32,502 bases of DNA, taken from assembly GCA_023133225.1 (NCBI GenBank), contig JAGLWV010000056.1, forward strand, positions 1-32,502. Reading direction: 5' to 3'. Position 1 is the first letter of the stretch. The number at the start of each line of letters is the position of its first letter. The translations under genes were made by a program, and so were the position numbers. Source of the DNA: Candidatus Aminicenantota bacterium (GTDB taxonomy: Bacteria; Acidobacteriota; Aminicenantia; Aminicenantales; Aminicenantaceae). The notes beneath the pieces were generated by a model, which saw nothing but the letters and a program-made list of their open reading frames with translations, did no database searches and was not told the DNA's origin. Shown here piece after piece: positions 7,712-15,684 of this stretch.

Positions 7712-8908
7712 ATGAAGATTTTAGAGCCTTTTAACCGGAAAATAATAAGCTGGTTCATAAAGGATTTTGAGAATATTGACAACAAGCAGGTCCGCATCCG
7801 GTATGGCCTGCTGGCAGGCTGGGTTTCCATAATCGCAATACTCATGCTGTTTATCGTAAAGATGTTCCTTGGTCTTAAATCGGGATCCATATCGGTTGTT
7901 GCCAATGCCTTCCATCTCCTCTCGCACCTGGCCAATTCTATTATCCTGGTGGTCAGTTTCTGGGTGACAGCGCGTCCAGCCACAGCAAAGACTCCGTTCG
8001 GGCATGGAAGGATGGAACATGTCGCACCTCTTATCATGGCGGTCTTTCTTTTTGTATCAGGGATACAGATCGCAGAGACTGCGGTTCATCAAGTTCTTAA
8101 ACCGCATGAGGTCCACTACTGGACAGCTCTGCCATGGATTCTCCTGGCAACAATTGTGGTCAAGCAGGGGCTTGGGCAGTTTGTCAAATTCATGGGCAAA
8201 AGGGTACATTCCCATGCCATTTTGACAAATGCCGCTCATCACACTATTGAGGCAGTGATGTCCCTGGCAGTGATAGGAGGTCTGGTCGCAGGCCATCACT
8301 TTCATCGTCCTGAAGTGGATGGGTACATCGGTATTGTGGTAGCGGCATGGCTTTTGTATTTGGGCTATAATCATGGTAAAGATGCTGTCGTGCCGCTTTT
8401 AGGCCAGGCTCCCAGCAAGGATATGATACAAAGAATCAGGGAAACCGCAAAATCCATCGATGGCGTTGAAAATGTCCATGAGATAATTGTTCATGACTAC
8501 GGGTCAATGTATACGATCTCTCTCCATGTGGAAATACCTGAGAAGTTCGGTCCAGCCGAAATGCATGAAATTGCTGAGAGATGTGAAGGAAAGCTAAGAG
8601 AGACATTCGGTGGTGAGGTAATTTGTCATACAGATCCTCTTATGGAGCATAGTCCTGAAGTACAGGCTGTTGAAGATCGATTCAAAGAGCTCTTAAAAGG
8701 TTTTTCACAGGTAACCGAATATCATGACTTCCGTGTTATTGCAGAGTCGCGCCAGAGAATTATCATCATCGCAGATATAGATGTGAGTGATGATGTGCCG
8801 GAGTCTGAGTTCAAACAGATCTCTCGAGATCTGGAAGCCCGTGTAAGTGAAGAAATCCCTAATATAGCCTACTCCCAATTTTACATTACCCCTAAATATG
8901 CTTACTGA
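7712..8908 (+). CDS. CDF-family cation transporter with atypical metal site
   Basis: A 398-residue protein with about six transmembrane helices in residues 35-225, the PFGHGRMEH motif (95-103) after TM2, and a long cytoplasmic C-terminal part. These mark the cation diffusion facilitator family (Zn/Fe/Mn efflux). The transport site is unusual. Where FieF has Asp45/Asp49 in TM2 this protein has Asn65/Leu69, with His68 and His72 nearby. Where FieF has His153/Asp157 in TM5 it has His176/Glu180, plus His177. After the usual dimerisation domain (about 230-310) a second similar beta-alpha-beta stretch (about 315-398) follows, suggesting duplicated C-terminal domains. The Shine-Dalgarno is weak (GGTG, 9 bp before the ATG). 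Metal specificity cannot be stated. Confidence 0.85.
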   Translation: MKILEPFNRKIISWFIKDFENIDNKQVRIRYGLLAGWVSIIAILMLFIVKMFLGLKSGSISVVANAFHLLSHLANSIILVVSFWVTARPATAKTPFGHGRMEHVAPLIMAVFLFVSGIQIAETAVHQVLKPHEVHYWTALPWILLATIVVKQGLGQFVKFMGKRVHSHAILTNAAHHTIEAVMSLAVIGGLVAGHHFHRPEVDGYIGIVVAAWLLYLGYNHGKDAVVPLLGQAPSKDMIQRIRETAKSIDGVENVHEIIVHDYGSMYTISLHVEIPEKFGPAEMHEIAERCEGKLRETFGGEVICHTDPLMEHSPEVQAVEDRFKELLKGFSQVTEYHDFRVIAESRQRIIIIADIDVSDDVPESEFKQISRDLEARVSEEIPNIAYSQFYITPKYAY

Positions 8909-8978
8909 TGGTAAATCATAAAGAGAAAAATGGGGAGCCGTTAGCTATTATTTCAAAATTTCGATAAAAGGAGGAATT

Positions 8979-9356
8979 ATGAAAACAAAATGTAGAGCCC
9001 CTCAAATCTTCGGGCTTGTTTTGCTTTGCCTTTCCATGGCAACTGTTTTGAATGCACAGTCAAAGAAGTACGAGGTTCTCCTTGGGACCTGGGATGTGCA
9101 GACTGAGAATGACACATTTACCTTCACATTTGAGTTTACCATGAAGGATGAGTCTCTTGCGGGAAAATTTACTGGATCTTCAGGGGAGGTTGAGATGGCA
9201 GACCTTTCTTTCGAAGACAACAAACTCAAGTTTTCTGTTGATGTCAATGGGATGGTTATAGATTTTTCAGCCACGATCGAAGGGGAAAATCTTGAAGGCA
9301 TGCTTTCTCTGGAATACGGTGAAGCTAATATCACCGGGACTAAGAGAAAGAAATAA
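8979..9356 (+). CDS. small secreted beta-rich protein
   Basis: A 125-residue protein with an N-terminal signal peptide (hydrophobic core IFGLVLLCLSMATVL, likely cleavage after NAQ). The mature part is almost entirely short alternating strands: GTWDVQ, FTFEFTM, GKFTGSSGEVEM, FSATIEGENLEGML and a final NITGTKRK. This resembles small secreted proteins of unknown function that begin with GTWD and carry repeated G-x-F-x-G/xGTxxG strands, with a lipocalin-like look. AAAGGAGGA precedes the ATG. The Ser/Thr dehydratase gene follows after 7 bp, so the two are probably in one transcript, though their functions have no obvious link. Confidence 0.65.
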   Translation: MKTKCRAPQIFGLVLLCLSMATVLNAQSKKYEVLLGTWDVQTENDTFTFTFEFTMKDESLAGKFTGSSGEVEMADLSFEDNKLKFSVDVNGMVIDFSATIEGENLEGMLSLEYGEANITGTKRKK

Positions 9357-9363
9357 AAATCGT

Positions 9364-10326
9364 GTGAATATTCACAATAAAAAAATTGTTCCCTATCCTG
9401 AAGTTCTTGCGGCACAGAAGGTTATCTCCGGCAAAGTGCACCGCACTCCTGTTGTCAGGTCAGATTATCTTGGCAAACTCACTCACACGAAGCTTTATTT
9501 CAAGCTGGAGCTGTTCCAAAAAACGGGTTCCTTCAAGCCCCGAGGTGTCCTTAATAAGCTGCATCACCTGAGTTCAGAGGACAGGAAAAAAGGTGTGGTC
9601 TCGATTTCCGCTGGTAACCATGCCCAGGCTTTGGCCTGGGTAGCGACACAGTTAGATATTTCATCAACCATTGTCATGCCGGCGGGGAGTTTGCTCAGCA
9701 AAATAGAAGCGACCCGGAGCTATGGCGGTGAAGTGATCCTGACGGAAGACAATCTGCTGGAGACCTGTCTGGCAGTCCAAAAAGAGCGTGATCTCATTTT
9801 AATCCACCCTTTTGACGACCCCAAGATCATAGCCGGACAGGGAACGATCGGGATAGAGATCTTAGAAGATGTCCCTGATGTGGACGTCGTTATTGTTGGT
9901 ATCGGTGGGGGAGGACTGATATCAGGGATTGCGATGGCTCTGAAAGAACAAAAACCAGAGCTTAAGGTTATCGGCGTCGAGCCGGAAGGTGCTTCAGCCA
10001 TGAGTCAGAGTTTACAGCACGGTGAACCGGTGCATTTAGACCGGGTCGACACAATTGCTGATGGTCTGGCAGCACCTTTTGCCGGTCAGTACACGCTGGC
10101 TCATGTGCAGGTTTACGTCGATGACATAGTGATTGTTTCCGATCTGGAGATTGTGGAGGCCATGAAGTTGATCCTGGAGCGGTGCAAGGTTACTGCCGAG
10201 CCTGCTGCCGCCTCCACCCTGGCTGCTTTACTGTCGAGCAACATCAGCATGACTCAGGGGGCCACAGTGCTCTGTGTGTTGAGCGGAGGAAACATCGATC
10301 AAAAGAGCTTGAAGTCCCTTCTGTAG
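9364..10326 (+). CDS. PLP-dependent serine/threonine dehydratase
   Basis: A fold-type II PLP enzyme predicted to deaminate L-threonine or L-serine to the 2-oxo acid. The evidence is KTGSFKPRG with the Schiff-base lysine Lys58, SAGNHAQA for the substrate loop, GIGGGGLISG as the phosphate-binding glycine loop, and VLSGGNID near the end. I chose the GTG at 9364. The open frame extends upstream to 9292, but that part overlaps the preceding gene by 65 bp and reads as its shadow. From 9364 the protein is 320 residues, the usual size of catabolic or single-domain dehydratases. There is no ACT regulatory domain, so isoleucine feedback is not expected. A serine racemase function cannot be excluded. 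The upstream Shine-Dalgarno is weak, consistent with coupling to the gene 7 bp upstream. Confidence 0.85.
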   Translation: MNIHNKKIVPYPEVLAAQKVISGKVHRTPVVRSDYLGKLTHTKLYFKLELFQKTGSFKPRGVLNKLHHLSSEDRKKGVVSISAGNHAQALAWVATQLDISSTIVMPAGSLLSKIEATRSYGGEVILTEDNLLETCLAVQKERDLILIHPFDDPKIIAGQGTIGIEILEDVPDVDVVIVGIGGGGLISGIAMALKEQKPELKVIGVEPEGASAMSQSLQHGEPVHLDRVDTIADGLAAPFAGQYTLAHVQVYVDDIVIVSDLEIVEAMKLILERCKVTAEPAAASTLAALLSSNISMTQGATVLCVLSGGNIDQKSLKSLL

Positions 10327-10403
10327 CAGGTGAGATTATCATAGAGGGAATTATAGAAATTCTTTTTTATGCCAGTTATTTTATAGAAAAGTAGAAAATT
10401 CTT

Positions 10404-11492
10404 TTATTCCATGATTTTGTATTTAACAATCTGCAGGATATCATCTTTATCTCTTTCCATGATAAAGAGGGAATGGTTTTCGACAGCGGCGAGCGATCCG
10501 CGGTAATTGAGGTAAAAATTATCGACAAACCTGCCTTGACGGTCAAAGACATCGATGAGTTGACCTTTATTCTTGTCTCTGGTTGAGGTCAATATCCACA
10601 GGTGATCTTGGTGGAGGAATAATCCTATGGTATCATTTTTATACTTTCTTTTCGGTGCATTAAATCTTTTTATGTTTTCTTTCTCTCTCTTGGTAAGAAC
10701 ATGATTTACCCGTGGATACTTTCTTAAGAAACTTTTGATCACTCGTCCTTTTTGCAGGTCAGCCTGAACAATCTTATATTCGCATGTATGGGAGACAAAG
10801 AGTTCCTGACGGGCGGAATCAAAAACAGCATCAAAAGGAGCCCAATCCATGCCGAATTTCGGAGATTCAAATATTTTCTTTGGAAAAGATAGGATTTTGC
10901 TTTCAGAGAACCCGTCATCTGAAATGACTATGACAGACATCTCTATGTCACGAAACCTTGCCTCCTTTGCACTGCCAGCATAGATGGGTTCTTGCTCGAT
11001 AAAAATGAATTTATCCTCCACAATCCAGTGTAGCTCACTCAGCCTCCTGTTTAATTTAATTTCATCAATCAGGTTCCCATTCATATCGGTATGAATGATT
11101 TTCTGGAGACTTAAGGTCGTAAGATAGATGCCATCTTTTGTCAGACAATAGGAAATATAAGCCCATTTATATTCTCTGCTGGGAATCTCTCCCGGACCCT
11201 GTCCAGCTTTGAAGAGATTCCTGACAAATTGACCTTGCGGCGAAAATTTTAAAAACTGGTTTTCATCGACAACAAAGAAACTTCCGTCCGTCGCAACTTT
11301 TAATTTTCGAGGATACTTGAAATAAAAATTTGCGCCTTCGTCCCTAATCCGAAAAACCTCTTTAAGTTTGAGCACTCTCCCTGCATTCTTGTTCAAAGGT
11401 TTCTCAGGATTGACGATAGGTGTCTGCGAGAAAATAGAACATACAATAAGGAAAAATGTCCAAGCCAGACCTATACATTTTGATTCTTTCAT
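10404..11492 (-). CDS. secreted six-bladed beta-propeller protein
   Basis: A 362-residue protein with a signal peptide (LAWTFFLIVCSIFSQ) and repeated propeller blades: KLKVATDGSFFVVDENQ followed by FLKFSPQGQFVRNL, then GQGPGE, a hallmark of the 6-bladed propeller family seen in many Bacteroidetes and Aminicenantes proteins. Later blades include HTDMNGNLIDEI and IDVFDRQGRFVDNF. It is probably periplasmic or surface-bound. The function is unknown; such propellers usually serve as binding or scaffold modules. GGAGGA precedes the ATG. The gene converges on the dehydratase gene 77 bp away and is followed upstream by the AbiE toxin gene on the same strand, separated by 121 bp. Confidence 0.8.
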   Translation of the reverse strand: MKESKCIGLAWTFFLIVCSIFSQTPIVNPEKPLNKNAGRVLKLKEVFRIRDEGANFYFKYPRKLKVATDGSFFVVDENQFLKFSPQGQFVRNLFKAGQGPGEIPSREYKWAYISYCLTKDGIYLTTLSLQKIIHTDMNGNLIDEIKLNRRLSELHWIVEDKFIFIEQEPIYAGSAKEARFRDIEMSVIVISDDGFSESKILSFPKKIFESPKFGMDWAPFDAVFDSARQELFVSHTCEYKIVQADLQKGRVIKSFLRKYPRVNHVLTKREKENIKRFNAPKRKYKNDTIGLFLHQDHLWILTSTRDKNKGQLIDVFDRQGRFVDNFYLNYRGSLAAVENHSLFIMERDKDDILQIVKYKIME

Positions 11493-11613
11493 ACCGATTC
11501 CTCCAAAAAAAATAGAGCAAAATAAGAGTTTGTTACAATGCTAAGGTTTAATAAGAGTTCATCAGTCAACCCTCTTTACGCATTGAAGATGCATCACGAA
11601 GATCCATTGCCTC

Positions 11614-12642
11614 TTACCTATTATTAATAGTCGATTCCAGCTCAGAAAGGATTGTTATGATTTCCTTAAATGAAGGGGGTTCCTCGAACATCATCATTTG
11701 CATATCCTCATAGTCTTTCTGTAACTCTGGGAGACGAAAATCAGGAGGACTGAGATGCAGCATTCCTGGTCTTGCTTCCTCATATTTCGCCCACCCACAT
11801 CGAAAGAATAGTTTCTTATGCTGCGCTACGGCCTCCAATAAGTCATAGTCCTTTTTAGCTTTATCACCAAAAACACTCTTGGCGAGCATGGCCAAATCAT
11901 AGTAGCGACGAAAATAACGTGGTTTAAACGGCTTATTTATGGGACGATTCGCCTCTTGATGAAGAATAGTGGCTTTCTCCCAGAAGATGCGTTCAGCTGT
12001 TAAAGCGATGACTTTACACTCTTTCTTAATTTTAAAGACATCGGGATAGTATTCAGCGGCATAAGGCTTTACCTTAGCCTTGCAGGTTGGCCACGGATCT
12101 GCTCGGCAGCCGAACTCCAGTTTAACGAGAGGATCCACATAAGAACCGGAGGCGAGCTCCACTGCTCCGGGGTAGAGGAAGAGCAATGTCTGTCCGTCCT
12201 CATCCTGTTTATCAATAACCACATCCCACGGCTCGTTGTTTACTTTCAAATAGGATGCAAATATCTCTTTCAGCTTAGGCTGCAAATAAGAACCAACATA
12301 CTGCCTGCACTCGGCAACCATTCGTTTGATCAATCGATCACGTTTTTTATTGCTTGTTATGTTAGCTGGATCGTTTTCACCTTCAAATCCGAGCAACGCT
12401 CGATTAACAGTCAAATCGATATCTTCGGAAAAACGATGAATGACCTTATAAACCTTCGAAAGCGTTGTTCCGCCTCTGAATATCAAATGCTTTCTCAGAT
12501 CGGGCAAACTGAATAGGCAATGAAGAGTCCAGCAAACCCAGAAATCCTTTTCCACAATAAGAGGATCCACGTTCATCTGGCTGCTCGTCTCTTCGAACAA
12601 CCGTTGCCGAAAGCCGGCATCTCGTGCCGCCACACCGTCCAA
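11614..12642 (-). CDS. abiEii: AbiEii/AbiGii-type nucleotidyltransferase toxin
   Basis: A 342-residue protein of the AbiEii/AbiGii toxin family, the toxin of type IV toxin-antitoxin systems. Visible motifs are VEKDFWV (30-36), FRGGTTLSKVY (55-65) and SEDIDL (72-77), the nucleotidyltransferase G-T-x-L-S and D-x-D elements, and a C-terminal RRYYDLAML helix. The likely start is TTG at 12642-12640, two bases after the antitoxin stop codon, with a strong GGGGGAGGAG inside the end of the antitoxin gene, so translation is coupled. Known AbiEii enzymes transfer nucleotides to RNA (tRNA in studied relatives) to halt growth after phage attack. All key residues look intact. Order and spacing with the partner gene make the assignment firm. 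Confidence 0.9.
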   Translation of the reverse strand: MDGVAARDAGFRQRLFEETSSQMNVDPLIVEKDFWVCWTLHCLFSLPDLRKHLIFRGGTTLSKVYKVIHRFSEDIDLTVNRALLGFEGENDPANITSNKKRDRLIKRMVAECRQYVGSYLQPKLKEIFASYLKVNNEPWDVVIDKQDEDGQTLLFLYPGAVELASGSYVDPLVKLEFGCRADPWPTCKAKVKPYAAEYYPDVFKIKKECKVIALTAERIFWEKATILHQEANRPINKPFKPRYFRRYYDLAMLAKSVFGDKAKKDYDLLEAVAQHKKLFFRCGWAKYEEARPGMLHLSPPDFRLPELQKDYEDMQMMMFEEPPSFKEIITILSELESTINNR

Positions 12643-12644
12643 GC

Positions 12645-13265
12645 TTACTCCTCCCCCGGTTCTCCTTTAGATGTGATTCGTTGGACTACTTCCCAAATCC
12701 AGTCCTCCATATATCTGGCATCTTTTAATAGTTTCTTTCGATCAGCGTCGGAAAGTTGTTGTCGTAGATGGTAGATTATATTTTTCTCAATCCATCCTTT
12801 CCCTAAAAAGCGAAGAGCCTGAGTGACGAGAATGCTGATCTCGTTTCCGGGCCGCATCTCTCGTGGCTTTACTCGCTTGAATATCAGAATTCGGTTGTTG
12901 ATTTTGACTGTCCGCGATTTGCCATTCGTAAGGTAAACAATTTTTGCTGGTACCTGTGTTGATAGTCCAAGAAGGTTTGCTGCTAGAGCGCCAGAGGGTT
13001 GAATGCTAACCCCGTTTTTCCGTGCTATTGCCTGTGCTACCTGTTGTATGTCTGGGCTTAGTCTACCTCCCAACTCCTCATCCTCCCGTGGAAAATCATA
13101 AATTCCGGTCGTTACCCGGCGGATGATACCCTGGGCAAACAATCTAGAAAGGGTTTTATCGACCGGATTCCGGTTGCCAAGATCAAGAAAATCCTTGCTT
13201 GAAAATACGCAACCTCTTCCTTTCCCTCTTACTCGTGCAAGTATTTGATTTCGAAGAGATTGCAT
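12645..13265 (-). CDS. abiEi: AbiEi-type antitoxin (DUF6088-like)
   Basis: A 206-residue protein with an N-terminal winged helix (VFSSKDFLDLG onwards, then LSRLFAQGIIRRVTTGIYDF), the DNA-binding part of AbiEi antitoxins, followed by a C-terminal domain with SGALAANLLGLSTQVP and YLTNGKSRTVKINNR, the pattern of the DUF6088/AbiEi C-terminal family. The ATG at 13265 has a poor Shine-Dalgarno (GACGCA region). A perfect inverted repeat lies 21 bp upstream and a promoter immediately beyond it, matching the known negative autoregulation of AbiE operons by AbiEi. It overlaps the toxin's translational signals, so both are one operon. In this type IV system the antitoxin does not need to bind the toxin directly. 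Confidence 0.88.
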   Translation of the reverse strand: MQSLRNQILARVRGKGRGCVFSSKDFLDLGNRNPVDKTLSRLFAQGIIRRVTTGIYDFPREDEELGGRLSPDIQQVAQAIARKNGVSIQPSGALAANLLGLSTQVPAKIVYLTNGKSRTVKINNRILIFKRVKPREMRPGNEISILVTQALRFLGKGWIEKNIIYHLRQQLSDADRKKLLKDARYMEDWIWEVVQRITSKGEPGEE

Positions 13266-13285
13266 TGCGTCTTAATGAACCTTTT

Positions 13286-13315
13286 TGTCAGAAGTGAGAT
13301 GCCTCACTTCTGACA
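13286..13315. promoter_or_regulatory. perfect inverted-repeat operator of the AbiE operon
   Basis: Two perfect 13-nt arms (TGTCAGAAGTGAG at 13286-13298 and its complement at 13303-13315) are separated by 4 nt. The repeat begins one base downstream of the -10 box and covers the expected transcription start. AbiEi proteins are known to bind inverted repeats in their promoter, so this is the likely autoregulatory site. Confidence 0.75.
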
Positions 13316-13316
13316 G

Positions 13317-13344
13317 AATATATTATTTTGACAGTAAATATCAA
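13317..13344 (-). promoter_or_regulatory. sigma70-like promoter of the AbiE operon
   Basis: On the minus strand TTGATA (13344-13339) is followed after 16 bp by TATATT (13322-13317), with the inverted repeat directly downstream. Confidence 0.6.
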
Positions 13345-13382
13345 CCTTATTTTTATACCGTAGGGATGGTTATTTAGTCAAT

Positions 13383-13430
13383 ATTTTCTTCAATTTCTAC
13401 GCGTTAACACCTTAGTGTGACATTATCACC
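13383..13430 (-). repeat. 48-nt dispersed repeat, copy A
   Basis: This segment aligns without gaps to 18769-18816 with 39 of 48 identical bases. The best conserved block is GACATTATCA with the preceding CTTAGTG and TTAACA. Both copies lie upstream of minus-strand genes in the same orientation. Confidence 0.6.
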
Positions 13431-13678
13431 AGTGAAGCAAAGGGCCTGGATTAAGAACGGCAGGTAGATATGCGGCATTTTTTTAGTAACATTCTTAACA
13501 GGATTCAATATGAGAACAGTCAGAAGCGCAAGGAGCGTTAAGCCAGCGAAGCAGATTTAGAGTTGTCTTTTTCTTCTATAGATTTCTTTTTGGTTCTCGT
13601 ATTCTGAGAGAAGCTTTTCAAAGCAATGAACCTGCAATGACATCAATTCTATGAAAGACTTATTCATTAAAAAAGAAT

Positions 13679-13707
13679 TTGACCTCCCTAATCCTCAATG
13701 ATATAAA
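13679..13707 (+). promoter_or_regulatory. sigma70-like promoter for the TIR-domain gene
   Basis: TTGACC (13679-13684), a 17-bp spacer and TATAAA (13702-13707), about 50 bp before the GTG start. This is one of the best promoter matches in the window. Confidence 0.6.
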
Positions 13708-13755
13708 TCAGTTAGTTTAGAAAGATACTGAATACATGCCCTTAAGGAGCATAGG

Positions 13756-15294
13756 GTGAAGTGGGATTTATTTATTTGTCATGCAAGTGAGGATAAAAAA
13801 GATTTCATCCAGCCTTTTGTTAAAAAACTCGTCTCTTGTGGTCTAAAGGTCTGGCATGACGATGACATTCTTGTGTTAGGAGATAGCTTAAGGCGGTCGA
13901 TTGATGAGGGATTGTCGAAATCGAGATATGGAATTGTAGTTCTCAGCCCTTCTTTCTTTGAAAAAGAGTGGCCACAAAAAGAGCTAGATGGACTTGTCGC
14001 AAGAGAAAGGGAGGGTATAAAAGTAATCTTCCCTATATGGCACAAAGTTGAATTTAATGATGTGGTAAAATATTCACCAACTCTTGCAGATAGAATTGCT
14101 GCAAAAAGTTCTGAGGGGATCGATGAAGTCGTTGATAAAGTAAAAAGATCGATTCGAGACAAGAACGAATCCACTACAATAGATAGCTCGGAATATTACC
14201 GCGATCTTTCGGAAGAAGAAGCTAATGTGCTTCTGTTAGCTCTCCATTTCGGGGGAGAAATAAAAATAATTGAAACAGATCAAATAGGAAGATTCCTTCA
14301 ACTTGGTGACCGAGATTATTATGACATTAATCATCCCGAAATACGAATATCATATCTTGAAGCTTTAAAAAGATTAATTGATAGAAACCTTGTTTTTCAG
14401 GAGACTGAAAGATGGTTTAATCTCACCAAAATCGGTTTCGAATATGCGAGAAGTTTTGAGACAAATGACCTAATGGAAAAAGCTTGGCACTACTATGAGA
14501 ATGAAAAGAATTATACTGAAGCCATTAGACTTTATAGAGAAATAGTTAAGAAATATCCAGAGTCTGGAACATCTAAAGAAGCTCAAAAGATGATAGGGAT
14601 AAATTATTTACATTTAGATGATTCAATAAATGCTGAATTAGAATTAAAGAAATGCATTGATATTGGGAATGATTTTTCCAGTGCATTTTTTTATTATGGA
14701 GAAGCTCTCCTAAAAAATAAGAAATTCCAAGAAGCAAAAACTGCTTTTGAACATTCTTTATCTAAACCTGATACCCCTGATTGGATCAAAACTGAAGCGC
14801 CAGAAATAATTAAATTATGTGATAAAAAGATTATTTCAGAGTTGGCTTCGCTGGCCGATCAAAAATACGAAGTAGAACAAGCCAAAATTAAAGCAGAAAT
14901 TGAGATGGAAGAAAAAGAAATAATAGAACAAAAGGGTACTCAAGGTCTTCGTTGGTCGAGTGTTTTAGCCAGAGAATTGTTGAATATGAACATTGCAGGG
15001 ATTCAAAGGAAAATAGGCTTAAGGCTCGAACTAGATAAAAATATCATATTCTCATGCCAGCCGATAATATCAGAGGAGGAAATTGCATTTTTATATAACA
15101 GATTAAAGGCAATTGCAGATTCTGAAAGAAAGGTTTTAAAAGAGAAAATGATGGTTATTTATAAGGAATGTCATACTGAAAACTTATTGAGCACAGATAC
15201 TTGCAAAATAGATAAAGAAATAGATATGTCATTGCAGGGGTGTTTAACAAATTTAAAAATTGAAAAAGAGCAGGTCTTAATAAAGACTGAATGA
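13756..15294 (+). CDS. TIR-domain protein with winged-helix and TPR-like regions
   Basis: A 512-residue protein starting at GTG with AAGGAG six bases upstream. Residues 1-130 are a TIR domain: LFICHASEDK (5-14), GLKVWHDDDILVLGDSL (29-45), YGIVVLSPSFF (58-68) and the catalytic-type glutamate Glu76 in EWPQKEL. This points to an active NAD-cleaving enzyme. Residues about 150-235 look like a winged helix (ALKRLIDRNLVFQETERWF, then LTKIGFEYA). Residues about 240-360 form TPR-like helical pairs (YYENEKNYTEAIRLYREIV, then FYYGEALLKNKKFQEA). A Lys/Glu-rich helix at about 365-395 and a helical C-terminal domain of about 110 residues follow, which I do not recognise. It lies next to an AbiE pair, so a role in phage defence is likely but inferred. 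No partner gene is visible downstream. Confidence 0.85.
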   Translation: MKWDLFICHASEDKKDFIQPFVKKLVSCGLKVWHDDDILVLGDSLRRSIDEGLSKSRYGIVVLSPSFFEKEWPQKELDGLVAREREGIKVIFPIWHKVEFNDVVKYSPTLADRIAAKSSEGIDEVVDKVKRSIRDKNESTTIDSSEYYRDLSEEEANVLLLALHFGGEIKIIETDQIGRFLQLGDRDYYDINHPEIRISYLEALKRLIDRNLVFQETERWFNLTKIGFEYARSFETNDLMEKAWHYYENEKNYTEAIRLYREIVKKYPESGTSKEAQKMIGINYLHLDDSINAELELKKCIDIGNDFSSAFFYYGEALLKNKKFQEAKTAFEHSLSKPDTPDWIKTEAPEIIKLCDKKIISELASLADQKYEVEQAKIKAEIEMEEKEIIEQKGTQGLRWSSVLARELLNMNIAGIQRKIGLRLELDKNIIFSCQPIISEEEIAFLYNRLKAIADSERKVLKEKMMVIYKECHTENLLSTDTCKIDKEIDMSLQGCLTNLKIEKEQVLIKTE

Positions 15295-15353
15295 TTTTTA
15301 GAATTGAAATTTGTTTAAATTTTATTTTTGAGCTATATTCAAGTATTTTAGAA

Positions 15354-15396
15354 ACGAAATAAGACGACGAAATAAGGGGGACGACGACGAAATAAG
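15354..15396. repeat. three direct copies of ACGAAATAAG
   Basis: The 10-mer occurs at 15354, 15367 and 15387. The last two copies extend to a 14-mer, GACGACGAAATAAG, at a 20-bp offset. They lie just downstream of the TIR gene stop codon. Confidence 0.6.
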
Positions 15397-15573
15397 AGGG
15401 GCAGGTCACAGCAACTTATTGATAACATTGATAATAGCCCAAAAAATGTAGTGATTTTTGGTTCTTCACAATAATGGATACCTGAGTTGACGTAGAGGGA
15501 ATATGGCTCTAAAAAGGAGGCTGGTTCATCAAATGGATGCTCAGTGTTTAATGATTTATAGGTTAAAATCTTT

Positions 15574-15684
15574 TGTCATTCCCGCGAAAGCGGGAATCCA
15601 GGACTATCTACATATACGCCAATACAAATCAATCTAGCGTAAAACATTTTTTATTTCTGGATTCCCGCCTTCGCGGGAATGACA
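15574..15684. repeat. REP-like inverted pair
   Basis: Two REP-type units face each other: TGTCATTCCCGCGAAAGCGG at 15574 (continuing to GGAATCCAG) and its near-complement, CTGGATTCCCGCC... to GAATGACA, at 15657-15684. Each unit has its own small GC-rich hairpin (CCCGCGAAAGCGGG). The same core recurs at 26898-27135. REP pairs are common between convergent genes and can act as transcript ends. Confidence 0.75.

Larger units (their letters stand above)
13266..13755. other. intergenic region between divergent AbiE and TIR genes
   Basis: This 490-bp stretch holds the AbiE promoter and operator at its left end, one copy of a 48-nt repeat (13383-13430), and the TIR-gene promoter at its right end. 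Between about 13440 and 13670 I see no gene. A 16-codon frame starting at 13509 and ending in KPAKQI has no ribosome binding site and may be debris. I cannot exclude a small RNA. Confidence 0.5.

Noticed and set aside
9292-9363. Upstream extension of the Ser/Thr dehydratase to an ATG at 9292
   Set aside because: The extra 24 residues lie almost wholly inside the preceding gene in another frame and do not resemble the family. The GTG at 9364 gives the usual length.
13509-13559. Sixteen-codon frame ending KPAKQI between the AbiE and TIR genes
   Set aside because: It is too short, has no ribosome binding site and no neighbouring support. It might be debris of a lost gene, but that cannot be shown.
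15400-15570. Possible insertion-sequence end in the stretch after the TIR gene
   Set aside because: The sequence vaguely recalls transposon ends, but I find no matching inverted end, target duplication or transposase remnant.
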